From: Puffinus mauretanicus
Lineage: Eukaryota; Chordata; Aves; Procellariiformes; Procellariidae
Length of the DNA stretch: 64,000 nucleotides
Reading direction: 5' to 3'
NCBI GenBank assembly: GCA_023333565.1
Contig: JAJKFH010003762.1
Span: 2,108,001 to 2,172,000 of the forward strand
The notes beneath the pieces are model-generated. The model worked only from the letters and a program-made list of their open reading frames with translations, was not told where the DNA came from and did no database searches. The translations under genes and the position numbers were made by a program. Below are positions 1-12,200 of this stretch, one piece after another (position 1 is the stretch's first letter; each line of letters starts with the position of its first letter).

Positions 1-1185
1 TTGAAACTTTATTACTATAACTATGATACAGGTATAGAAATTTTGTTGTTGTTGTTGAATGCACGCTGTTCATTCAAATCCCAGTTTGCCAGAAGATAAC
101 AAGACAATATCATGATGATTCTTTTAGGCATTAGTATCATGCAACATATGAACGACATCACCTGTTAGCACAGCCAACAGTCTAAAAGAAAACAAGAAAC
201 TAAACTAGCAGACACATGCAGTGTTTCACTTCAACTCTGGCTGCTCCTTCTCTTCTTGGCACATAGCCATCATTTCCTTTCTCCATGCCTCCTTTACACA
301 TCACTAAGAGGTTCTCCCCTTCATCTCTTCTTACTCCCAGATTGTTCCTCTTTGAACAAAATTTGAAAAAAGTCTCAGTGTCTGTGATATGCAGCAGAGC
401 ACAGGGACTTCATGTCCACCTGCCCACAACTAAATCCTATAGGAAAAGATTGCCAAGACTTTTTACCTGTATATTGGCCTTGCACCTGCAGAGGAACCCT
501 TTTGTGTTGATACTAGCTGCTATCCTGCGCCTACCCAATGTGGTAACTTAAAGCCACCAGATCTTTGCTTGCATCAATCCTGTAATGACTAGCCTAAACA
601 GTTTTACTTAGAGAGCACACCAGCAGGTGAGATGAAGGAGAGAGGCACAGAGAGCTCACACCTTCTTTTCATGTCCTACAGAGGCATGGACACTCCACAT
701 AGCCCCTCTCTGCCTAGTTCCCTACAAAGTTCTACCCTAGGATTCGCACAGTTTTCTGGCCTGTATCTCAACTAAGCAGTGGGGAAGCCAAGGTGCAGAA
801 GGGGTGGCAGAAGGCAGGTGGTAGTGTGCTCCTGGGTCTCACCCTGATCTGGCTTAGGGACACATCCAGGGTGTAGCTCCAGTCTCAAAATGGTGCTTCC
901 ATTTAGTCAAAGCCCTGCAAAGCCACGCAACCCAACCTCTATGGATGGGTGAAATTTATTCACACTCTCCTTCCCATCACGTTCAACTACTTTGTGAAGA
1001 ATTTTCTGAAATCAAGGAGGGGTTATTCCATAAATGTCTAATATTTATCTTCTCGTTAGCCATTTTCCCAGCATCAACAACAACAGCACAATAGTTAAGT
1101 ATTCCAGTTACATTCAAACCTGATCAAAAGCAACGCAAAACTTTTTAAAGCAAAAGAAGAATGAAGCTATGAGAAATTACATTAC
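1..1185 (-). other. SLC10A7: SLC10A7 intron 2 (partial)
   Basis: This stretch follows the exon 2 donor on the minus strand and has no recognisable coding exon. It contains a short GTT run near 43-57 and otherwise ordinary AT-rich sequence. I see no repeat family I can name. Confidence 0.7.
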
Positions 1186-1268
1186 CTCAGTTTTTAAGGA
1201 GAGTCCACTGTTAAAGAATATAGCTGAAACAGCAATGTAAGTTATGGTAATTTCTGGTTTCAAAGGTC
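1186..1268 (-). CDS. SLC10A7: SLC10A7 coding exon 2
   Basis: An 83-bp internal exon with no start codon. On the minus strand a TTTTTTAG acceptor precedes it and a GTAATG donor follows at 1185. Joined to exon 1 (phase 1 into 2 + 27 codons) it completes a glycine codon and encodes residues 34-61: [20 protein letters not shown] followed by SGLSLKTE. This corresponds to the human segment that ends the first extracytoplasmic loop and forms helix 2, with only a few conservative substitutions (ITI for ITV, VSA for VAT). The exon ends in phase 0 after KTE. Exon 3, expected to continue with the helix-2/3 region, is not visible in 1-1185 and must lie beyond the left edge. The frame continuity, splice sites and sequence similarity together make this call firm. 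Confidence 0.93.
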
Positions 1269-4200
1269 CTAAAAAATATAGACATAGAGAACAAAGTGAA
1301 CTACAGTCAAAGAGATAATGATATGCATATATTACATCAAAGTAAATGAGAATACTTAGAAAAATACCTGGAGAAAATCTAATCGTTAAAGTCTCTAATA
1401 AAAAGAATGGGGTTTCTATTAAGTTACAGAAAGCATACTATTCATTTTTAAATAAAAGCAAACCAGTGAGTGGAGAGTGATGTATGATGTCATACAAATC
1501 TGGCTTCCATGATTACAGGCCACTGGGAACTAACGGGTAAATTCTGGAAATGTGAAAACGGGGAATTTTTCAGGGCTTTCCTCTGTCATCAGAGTATCCC
1601 TTCAGCATCAGCAAACTCAAACCATACACTCAAATAAAAATATTAGCTGCTCCCTCCATAGGGCCATTGATATCATTCACATATCTACCTCTCACTTCTT
1701 CCCCTACAACACACACACCTGTCTGGCTGCCTGCACAGAGGAAACCAAATCGTACCTTGCAATGATCTCCTTGGGGCAACACAATTCTGCATTGTTTCCC
1801 CACAACAGGGCTGTGGCAAAATGGTTCGTTCCAGCCCTACAATAACACATTTCAGACACACTGCTGCAGTGAGATCAGCAAGGGCAGATGCCTGCACCTC
1901 CAAGGGTTCCACTATATTAAAGGCTTACATTTGTATATATTTATATACTTTTTTTTTTCAGGGAGATTAAAATAAAATACTTTTTACACTCCTATAAAAA
2001 TGATGAATTCTCTTAATACACTTTGCCTTTGGAGGCCACCAAGCGCAAAATGTATATACTCATTTTTTCACAAGCATTCAACCAGTTATTATATTAGAAA
2101 GAAAATATTAGCAGTCTACTTAGGACCAAAGTAATATCCTAACTCTGCAAGTGACAGTAAGTTGTCAAGAGCAAAACTGCAGCAGCAAACAAGCAAGCCT
2201 TTACTCGACTCTCCAGAAGAGAAGATCCTTTCTGCTCTCTTGGATGAATGATACATTGACGGTCACACTGGAGCAAGGTCAATGATCCTTAAATTAGAGG
2301 GATCTGACCGTGCACTGAATCTACTCAAATTTGCATCTCATGTCGTTTAAACCCAAATCCTACTCTCAGAGAGGACTCTGTTGATGAGACACTAAAACTG
2401 TGTGTGTTAAATACAAAAAATAAACCAAACAACCTATATGAAGCGTAAGGTAAAAATAAGCCAGGAAATGCAAGAGTTAAAGTTGCAACAAAGCACATAG
2501 CTAGTTGCAAAATGATGGCATGTTAACTGAATAGCCGGGGGTGGGGGAAACAAACCACAAAAATTATATAAATATATATACAGTTATATAGAAAACTGTA
2601 TTTTATACATAGAAGAATTATATATTTTTTCTAATCTTTTAGAGGATTAGAGCATATATGCACATGCACATACACACTGGGCAGACAGGCAGTGGGTTAG
2701 TGAGTCTGGCTAAGATAGGGGTTCTTCCAGGACTCAGTTTTTCTATTTTAGGGTTTTTCACTGGGCTACCTGAACTCCTTTACACAGGAGAAACCTCTAC
2801 CACTAGAGCAACCACACGTTCATGGAGCACAGGGAACTCTGGTCAGAACAGATCCCCTTCATCTCTTGTGCAAAAGACTGTCAGGAAAGCTCTTTTCACA
2901 AAGGAACTAAATAGCCTCATTCATCAAATAGGAAAACACACAAAAAGGGCTTGGCTTATGCCCTGAAGGTGGCAACAGCACAAATCTTTGTTATTTGTGG
3001 CACAATGTTTCACTGGTATGGATGCTGGACTTCCACACCATTCAGTAAGGCCGTGCAAATTACAGTGCATGGTTTTGTCAGTTGGAAGATTACAAATTAC
3101 GTTTTTTGCATATGCTGATATTTCCCACTCCCCCACCCCTTTCTTCTTCTGGTTTTAAAATGAGCACTGAGATTACATAGTTTCAGAAGAGGGATACCAC
3201 TTTGGGGAACACATGCTCACAATCAATGCTTACAAGCCTTTTCAAGCAAGTTGTCCCAGGAACAATACCATGTCAATGCTTGACATATCTTTGCAGTAGG
3301 ATAATTAAATGAAGTTCTCCATCATAGTGCTTCCATGCAGGAAATAAACTGAGGAAAAATTATCTCATATTCTAGTTAAAAGGATCTCCCACATTGCTGC
3401 TAACAATTAGCATGACAATCAAACCAGACAGGGACAAACCACCTGATACTATCAATTTAAAGTCGTCTTTAAGGTCTGCTGAAGACACAGCATGGATCCT
3501 GCAAGAAGCTCCATGTGGGTCCTATTCACCTATGCAAAACAGCACACAGATGTTAGAAGGGATCTTTGCACAGCAGGAATTTGCCTACCCTGAACTCCAT
3601 GAAGTACCGGAGCCTTAGTTGCCACAGCAAGTGTTCAGAGTCATATTTTTTAAAATCACTTTCTTTTTTCCCCAGAACCTAAGGGGGGGGAGGAGGCTGG
3701 CTCCTCAGTGAGAAGCTGTCTATCCTCAAACTTCAGCTCTGTTAAGGAAAAAAAAAAAAAAAAAACATCTATGCATACAAAAGCACAGCTAGATTCTTCC
3801 TCCTCTCCCATAACATGGAATTGCTAAAGGAATTCTGTTCAAGAGTTCCACATCCCTTTTCTTAAATCTTCAGAGATCAATTAGAAAAAAAAAATATAAA
3901 ATTTAATTTGTTCTTCAAAATTGTGAACACCTGGAACTGAAGTTACAATGGAAACTAACCAGAAGATGCTGCCAGCATTTCTACTTAAACATACACTATT
4001 TATTTTAAAATAACACTGGGTATTTCATCAGCTCTTGTTACAAGAATCATACCAGACCTCACTGCTTAGAAAAGGACAGATCTGTCTTCTGATCTGTTTA
4101 CTGTGAGCATTGGACACCATTTTGCACAGAATCATTTTCACTGTTTTCCCTCATCTTTCATGAAGAAGTAAGAGGGAACAGAAAAAAAAAAAATCTTTAA

Positions 4201-5054
4201 AATACAAGTGTGTTATTACAAAGTAAAAAAATCATCTGGCTGAAACACAGCACCTGAGATCTTAACACAATATACGTTAAGCTACACCTCTTGAGAAGCT
4301 CACAGATGGCAGACATTCATACGCTGAACTGCAATAACTTCGTGCCCATCTTAAGAGTTCTTGAAGTTATTACTTAGTTTAACAGGAGTACATTCAAAGT
4401 AAGTTGCTATCTAGTTTTCATTAATGCTAATCCAAAAAGAGTAGGATATTATTCAAGAAACTGGTACAGTGCCTAGCAAAGATACACACAGGAATACACC
4501 TTGAAATACTTCTTGGGTACCTGAGAAACAGTGCCCGATTAACACGCAGAGAAGGCGAGCTGCTGGAGGTGCAGGGACCACAGGAGGGCCCGGCGGATCC
4601 GGCTGTGCCCCACACCCCGCAGCTTGCCCTCCCGCACCCCTGGGCAACTCGAGTTTCAAAGTTCCTGAGCGGATGCCCCGCTGGCCGAGGGGCACCCGAG
4701 CAAGTCTCAGCGTCCCCGGCTGCAAAGCGACCGGCACCCCCCGCCCGGGGACCGTCAGAAAGGCTCGCAGACTCTCCCCTGCCTCCACACCGCAGCAGCG
4801 AGGCGGCCCGCTCCCCCGCCCTGCCGCCGGCACCCGGGCCCACCCCGGGCAGCGCCGGGCCCGGCCCGCACGACCGGAACGCGCCGGGGGGCGGGCGGGG
4901 GGCAGCGCCGGCCGCCGGGAGTTGACAAAGTACTGCCAGGCCCCCCGAAGGCGCCCGGGCGGCAGCTCCGGGGGCCCCCGCCGGCGCTCCCCGCACGGCC
5001 CCGCACCGTCCGCCGAGCTGCCGGGGCAAACCGCGGGGCAGCGGCCGGACTCAC
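1269..5054 (-). other. SLC10A7: SLC10A7 intron 1
   Basis: A 3,786-bp intron between the GTGAGT donor of exon 1 and the TTTTTTAG acceptor of exon 2. It is AT-rich on the left, with a TA-rich run at about 2563-2630 and A-runs at about 3749-3766 and 4181-4193. It becomes CpG-rich from about 4590 as it enters the promoter island. Short open frames in it on either strand resemble no family that I recognise. Confidence 0.85.
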
Positions 5055-6260
5055 CCCCTTTGACGCCGACAGCGGGCTCCAGCCGCGCCACCGCGATGAC
5101 TAGCACGATCCCGAGGATGAACCACTCCTTCCGCAGGCGCTCCAGCAGCCCCATGGCGCTCCCCGCCGCTCCCCGCCGCCCGGCCCGGCACGGCGCACCA
5201 CGGCGCAGCGCCGGGGCGGGGTGCAGCCCCACCGCCCGCCCGCCCGCCGGCAGGACCAGCCGGATCCGCTGACAGGAAAAGTCTCACCCACCGCCGCCAT
5301 CACTACCACGCAACTCCTAATAGACACGCAGCCCCTGCGCCGCCGCCCGCCCGCCTGCCCGCAGCGCCGACGCCCCGCCGACTTCGGCCGCCCCCGCCTC
5401 GCGCTGCATCCCCGCGCCGAGGCGGGGGCGCCCGCGGCCACCTCGGGTCGCGGCGGCGCGGGGTGGGGAAACGGGACAGGGACGCCGCCGCCGTTGCTGC
5501 CGTGGCCGGGCGGGCCGGGGAGCGCGGCCTCCAGAGCCGGTCCCAGCGGGCGGCGCGGCCCCCGCGGGCGCGGGGCTCGGCGGGCGCGGTGGGGCAGCGG
5601 GCGGCGGGGACGTGCGCGCTGTTTTGGTACATTACAACGTCTGCGTGACGCCGGGCGTTTGACGCGCGGGAGGGCGGGCGCGAGCTGGCGGTTGCGGCCG
5701 TTGGGCGCGCGCAGCGGGCTGGAGGGGGCGGCGCGGGGGGCGCTCCCCGGCGTGCGGGCACCCCCCCGCCGCCCGCTTCCACCCGCGTGGGCCGGGAACC
5801 GCCGGCCGGGGCGGGCGGCGCGATCTTTCCGTGGCGGCGGTTGGCGGTGAGGGCGGGGGCGGGTTGGGGCTGGCAGGAGGCTGGTGGCAGAGCAAGTATG
5901 GACAGCTAAGCCCTGGAACCCGTGCTGCGGGAGCGAGGAGCTCCGGACGGACGGCGACTGCTGCGTCACACACGTGTCACCTGTGTACGCACACACGCGC
6001 CTTGTCCCGTTACTGCGCGCAGGCGGCGAATGACGGATTGTTCATCGTCGCCTCGGAGCTCACCCCGGTGCCGCTTGTTTGCCGTAGGAAGGCGCCTGCC
6101 TGTCCGGTCTGAGCCGACCCAAAGGCATCTCCCCTGCCCGCGGGAAAAGAAATGCCTATCGCGACCTGCCGACATCATCTCCCGCGGCGCGTCCCGTGCC
6201 GCCGTGCGTGAGCGCCTGCGGAGCGAGCCGGCTTCCAAACCGGAGGCGATTCCCCGTGCG
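4590..6260 (-). promoter_or_regulatory. SLC10A7: CpG-island promoter of SLC10A7 with first exon
   Basis: A dense GC- and CpG-rich block covers the first coding exon and about 1.1 kb upstream of it. The upstream half should hold the transcription start and 5' UTR. I see no TATA box near the expected start, as is usual for housekeeping CpG-island promoters. A TGACG half-CRE lies at 5646-5650. A CACGTG E-box (5971-5976) sits next to a CACCTG E-box (5978-5983) at the outer edge. The exact start site cannot be read from sequence. Long open frames across this block on both strands come from stop-codon scarcity in GC-rich DNA. Confidence 0.75.
5055..5154 (-). CDS. SLC10A7: SLC10A7 coding exon 1 (5' end of gene)
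   Basis: First coding exon of SLC10A7, the divergent member of the SLC10 bile-acid/sodium symporter family. It is a ten-helix membrane protein of the secretory pathway and plasma membrane; loss in humans causes a skeletal dysplasia with enamel defects, and it is linked to calcium homeostasis and glycosylation. The exon reads from an ATG at 5154 and encodes residues 1-33 plus one base. It begins [12 protein letters not shown] and continues with a hydrophobic first helix (about residues 12-24) and [10 protein letters not shown], matching my memory of the human N-terminus closely. The ATG sits in a strong Kozak context (G at -3, G at +4). The frame stays open upstream, but the only upstream start in reach is a GTG near 5232, so 5154 is the best start. 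The exon ends in phase 1 at a GTGAGT donor (5054-5049). The gene runs leftward out of the window. Confidence 0.95.
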
Positions 6261-9200
6261 GAGGTCGGTGGGTTTATTTCGGTGTTCAACACATCTCCGT
6301 TAAAACAGTGTCGCAACAACCTCGTCCTGGCGCGCGACCCGCGGTGTCCATTTCTGTTCCCCTCTTGTCCTCGCTTCCCCGAGGGATTCATTAGCCCGGC
6401 CTCTGCCCGGCCGCGGCCCCTCGCTCTAAATCACATTAACAAGGAAACGATAAAGTAGGAGACGCTCTGTCATCACAGCTGCTCGCACCAGCCCTGCCGC
6501 GGCTGCCTTGTTCCGGCGGGTTTCAAAAATAAATATTTAGGTAAGTTTATACTTCACGGTCTCTGTGGATATATTCAGGCTTCAAAGAATAGCCCTGCCA
6601 CACGCTTTCTGCTCTCTGCTACCAAGTAAATAAATGTTTATAGCGCAAAGCTCAGCTGTGATCTCAGCTACTTCAGGAAGCGTATATTGCTGTATGTCCT
6701 GTGAGGTTCACTCGTGTAAACATGTATACATCATAGCTGATTTTTTTGACTATGGAGGGAATGTGCTTTCTCCCACCCACAAGGGGATCCAAAATGCGCA
6801 GTTTAAAATGATTATGCATTTCACTGCTTTACTAAAGTTTACTGGAGTACACATTGGTCCTTGCTCTCTTCTCAGATATGAGTGCCACATTGCAAAACCT
6901 CATTGCATTTGCCTGTGCGACGGCTACAGGTTGACTGTTTTTGGAGAAAACAAATGCACAACAGCTGTTCTTCTAGCACAAGCTGTGATTGTAACGAGCA
7001 TAGGATTTGATCACTTGGAGGATTTGATTACTGCACAGGAAGGATAAGATGAATCAACTGAAGATGTAATGTTTATCATATAAATTATGTTAAACCTTTG
7101 TGTGGATACTCATTTACAGGTGAGGTGGCCCTAGTTCTATGACATGGTTTTTATCTGCACCATTCATAGATCAGAGTGCTTAGATCTTCTCCTGTGTGGC
7201 TCTGAAAGCACACTGGCAAGAGCACAGGCCCTCTGATGTGAACACAGCAAGAGACCAGGCAGATGTCCAGTGTTTCCCAGGTCGTTTTGTTGTGAATGCA
7301 TACGCAGCCCTGGAGGTCATAACAGAGATGGACAGGAGACTTTGCACCCTCTGCCTGGCGGTTCTGGCCCGGCTGGTTCGTTACATGATGCAGAGGCCTC
7401 ACTCTGCACCAGCAGGGCTAGAAGGCACAAACAGCTTCAGCACAATTCAGGAAAGCATTGTTACCAACGAAAAGCAAAATGACAATCTGTTGAGGACGAA
7501 AGTTAAGCACTCAGAAGTTAGAAGCAGCCAAATTTCATAGTGAATGACGTTGCTGCAACGTCAATTGCTGCAGAAGCTGTAGATGGATGCAAAGAAGGGG
7601 CAGGTACGGAGGACACTGGGTCTAGCGATAAAATTCAATCCTGTGGCAAGGACAGCAGTCTCTCCCTGCTTTTGCACCAGTTTTTACATGGTACTAATCC
7701 TGCCCCTCACTCTTTGCAGGTGGATACTAATTATTAATTTTTAATCTTGCCCACTGCCCAAGTTAATTCTAGGTTCATTTTGCCAACAAGTTTCAGATGT
7801 TTGCTCACAGCAGGTCTAATTGGCAAAAGTTGGAAACCTCAGGTTCAGTCCTAGGCTCTGGAAGATTCTTCTCATTTTCCCTTCCAAAGGGTCACTCTTT
7901 GTGTGCTGTCCCAAGCCTGTTTCTCCTTCTCTAGAGAAGAATGAGCTATCTCACTGCATATTAGAACAGTTAAGAAATATGAAAAAAAACTAAAGTTTGC
8001 CAATGGTCATCAGATATCACAGAAAAAGTTCAACTTTTGTCTATACTCACTAAAGAAAAAGATGAGCTTTAATACAGCTCTGTTGCTTTGAGGGCATGCT
8101 TTGCCTGGAAATTTGTTTCCAAGAGATATGAAGTTTGTAATAAATGTCTTTTGCCAACTGAGTAACAAAAGATTCATGTGGCTCTTGCTTCCTGTAAGCT
8201 TTAAGATCATATGCAGATATTCTAAGCTGTGTATTGAAAGACTTGTACAAAGATGTTTTAGCTGGTTTTATTTAAAAGCTGTTCTTAAATTATCATGACA
8301 AGCATATAAATGAAATAGATTAAATTGTTCCTGCTTTTAAACAAGTGAGCACTCTGTAAGCCCTGCCCTGCTCCGCCCCACCAGCGCAGAACAGGGAGGA
8401 AGAAAACACTACACGTGTGTGGTATAATTGGCAGGACTCTCACATGTCATAAGTCTGTTTGCAGGACAGCATCACTGTTGCTATAAGGCAATTTGGCATC
8501 CATATTGAGGCATTTGGTCAGTATTAGAGAGGGACAATTCACTGTCTGTCATCCAAAACTATATCCCACAACATTTCACTTTCCTCATCAGGTTCCCATA
8601 CAAATAATCTACATATTCTAATTAACCACTGGGACTTGACCAGACCCCAGAATGGTCTGGCACACGAGTACGTGTATTCTCCATTACATCGTACAAAACC
8701 ATTTTGGGATATATTTAGCTGTGGCTTAGACACAGTACAGGATCAAGAATTTAGCTTCTCTCTGATTTCACATGACCAAATTTTCATTTTTGTTGAATTG
8801 CACTTTAGGGCTTCCAGATGCTTTCCTGCCTCTAAAGGCCCTTGTGCTTCCTTCTGCATAATATAAGAGCTTCATGACATGCATAGCTACGTGACACCAA
8901 ATCTTCATTGCTCATAGGTAATCTGTTGAAATCAATAGGACTGTTTATGTGAGCAGCGACCCGTTGTCATGTCCGCAAAGAGGCAGAAGTGGACTGGACG
9001 TTTTTGGGCTTCACGTTACGAACAGTCTTACATGGTTTGTAACTGATACCAGACGTCGTCTCCTCTTTGTGCCATATGGAGCCTGTTTCTTTTCTGTACC
9101 CAGCCTCTTATCTGCACAACATACCTTGCTGTCTAATAACTACACAGTTAAGTTATTTTAGGGAATGTGCTGGGATTTTTAAGTTCCGTAGTAGCAGATG

Positions 9201-12200
9201 TAATCTGATTATGCATTTAGACAGGAGAGATTTCAATATAAAGGAGAGGGGATCACGAGATAAAGGGAGCTTAAATGAGAAGGAGAGATAGTGTTGAATA
9301 ATTTAACTTGAAAAGAACAAAGATATTCAGAATGAACAAGATAAAGAGAGGTGTTAATTATAAATAGGAAAGTTGAGGAGAAAAAGTGGAAATATATGGG
9401 AGACAGTTTACAACACATTTATATTTCTCACAAGCACTTAGTGGCATGATCTCAGATTTTCTCAGGAGCTTGAAGAGATTGCTATACTGATCCCATTAGC
9501 TGGTTTTCCTTACGGAAATGGAGTTCGCAGCTCTTACTCTGTCCTGGCCTAGGTGCTTATACTGTTTCAGGATCTTCTGGTTGCTGCTACTGGATATTTT
9601 GGTTGTTGCTACTGGAGCGCTTAGGTATTGCCAGCTGCAGGACTTACTACCATTAGCATAATGCAGTAGTAGGAATTATGTACAAGTTCAATTTAGAACG
9701 GCACTTAATGGGACTTAAACACATGTATAGGTATGCTTTTCTAAATAGAAACTATAAGATGATAAAAGGTTTTGTGAATCTTTGGTTTTATTTCTATAAT
9801 GGTATGATTTTTGTTTTCCCCGGAGACTTTAAATGCATAATGCTTTTTTTTTTAACTTGTAATAAAGGGTCCTCTTACATATTTAGGTATCCAACAAATA
9901 AGCAATTTTTCTTTTACTTAAGAGCCCAGTGTGAAATTTTCATGCATTAATCTTAGGCATTAGGAAGAAAATTTAAAAGGCAACAAACGGGGCTTTGCTG
10001 ATCCCTTTCCTAGAACCTGCTTGTTCTCTACACAGAAACAAAACCTGGCTTAGTGCTGCTCCACTCCTGATATTCTCTTGCCTTCTCCTCCTAGACCTCC
10101 AAGAGACCACATAGATTGGAGAAGTTTTCACATTTTTCACTTTTTTGCAGAAATATGCTTTCCCAGTAGACAGCAAGGCTATAATGCATTCAGAAGGTTG
10201 GATTAAAAAAAAAGAAGAAAACCAAATAGGAATTGGCATAATAAAGCTGTGCTTGAAACAAATTGTGGGCTTCTTTAACTGCAACTTAAAAACATAAGAA
10301 AAAATTACATCTTTTTAAAACCATGAAAAGCTGTACATATTTAAACCTGAAAAATGAAAGCAGGAACATGAAATAGCTTCTCTGGATGATTTCACAGTGA
10401 ACAACAACTGGATTTAACCTGTTAAATAAGACACTTCAGAGATAACATGGTGATACTTTTACATCTTTTTCTCCTTACACTTACAAAAATAACCTTCTAA
10501 TATTACAATAATCATACCAAAATACCTAAAACATGAGCAGTTTCAGTATAAAATCCTCTGCTGTATTTTTATAGGGGAGAAGCAGCAGATTTGTTCCTGG
10601 CTGCGTATGCACAGATGTATGCAGACGCAAACATTTTACAACAGTTTCAGAGTAATTAACCACTCATAATGGAAAGAACATGCAAATCGCAGAAAGCAGA
10701 AAGAGGACAGCAATCATCCAACCTGTCACAAAGGTCAAGTTTGGAAGGACCAGCCATCGGAGAAATTGGAAATACATGAGCACATATAGGCTTGAGAAAG
10801 AGGCATTTGCTAGAAGAAGGGTTTGTCTTAAGGTGGTGGAAAGCTGGCTTTTAGAAACTTAAGCTTTATCTTCTAGAAGGAGGAATAGCAGGGCTTGTCC
10901 AAGAGGAAGGACAGCCCATGCTCCAAACTTCGTATTCACTCAGCTGGATGGAAGGTGGGGCCTGATTTCTCTTGTGTCTGTCCCTTTTGATTTTAACATT
11001 ACCCAAGAACTTAAAGGTTCAGAGAAACGGGGCAAATTCACTAGCTTCCCTGAGGGACAATACCAGAGGAGTTGTCTTTAGACTTTCTCAGATTTGTCAG
11101 TTTGACTTCATCATACTATGGCACCTGTTGCTTCATACCTCTCAGATCTTTGCATGTCATTGCCACGTCCTGTCTTCACCACAGGCCAGGACCAAGATCT
11201 CCATCAGTCTGGAGAAAAGCCAAGTGCATTCCCCAGACAGAGCTATGATGAACTCTGACCGTGGCCAATTTGGTCATATAGGAGACTACAGTCTCAGGAT
11301 CAATGTGATGTGCCATAGAAAGATGCAAGTGTAGACACATCCTTTGTGCTTAGCTTGGCACATGGACTTCTGTTGACTATTTTGAACATCAAAGCATGTT
11401 TGTAACTTACAGCCTGACCATTCAGCCCTCACCAGCCACCACAATTTTCCCCTGCAGAATGGAAACCAAGCAGTTTGTTATACATACTGGGGTACAGATT
11501 TACAAAGGAAGGTTTTGTCTGCCCTCCCCTCAGTAAACCAGACCTTTCCAAAAATGCAAGGAAATAGGGGAGCTTACAGTCATGTGACTTGACACTGCTG
11601 TTATTTATTTGCATTGAAGTAAATTCCACATTATTTGCAAATCAACTTGTTTGATCCCAGTCTTACCTGGTCTTTTCATTTAAAATGGACTAGGAAATGC
11701 CCCCACAGGAACATAAGTGCTTCCATGTGCTGCATATGTCAGTCCTGAGAGGGGAGGGTGCATGTTTCCACCCATCCGTGTGGCACTAGGTGCCTTTGCA
11801 GTGCTAGAATCGCGGTATTCTTCTTTTATTTCTTTTTTCTTAAATTGTTTATACGAGGGCAGAATTCAGAGATCTTGATCAGACTGCAAGGCTTCTTCGC
11901 ACCAGGTACTGTGCAAGCATAAACCCAGGCACGTTTACACTGCAGTCAAGTAGCTGTAGTGCATATACACATAACGGACCTCACTTTAATGTAGCCCTCG
12001 TAAGCACCAGCTGCAGGGATTAATACCATTGGTGATTCAGTACGAACGGGGACCACCAGGCCAAAGCTGTCAGGAGATCCCACTGGCAGTACTCTGAACT
12101 GAGTCAAAACTCAAACCCCTCCACCTCCTGCAGACATCCTCACAAGCCCTCTCCTAGAGAGGCAGGAGGGCACGTTAATAGATGGGGTCTGATATGTCTG

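Noticed and set aside
1480..1497. An imperfect palindrome (GTATGA/TCATAC) near 1481-1494
   Set aside because: Short, isolated within an intron and expected by chance.
5230..5232. An upstream in-frame start for SLC10A7
   Set aside because: The codon is GTG, the added residues are low-complexity, and the ATG at 5154 matches the family N-terminus and has a strong Kozak context.
4427..5996. Several 100-300 codon open frames on both strands over the SLC10A7 island
   Set aside because: They are compositional by-products of a CpG island. Only the 100-bp segment matching SLC10A7 exon 1 has splice and homology support.
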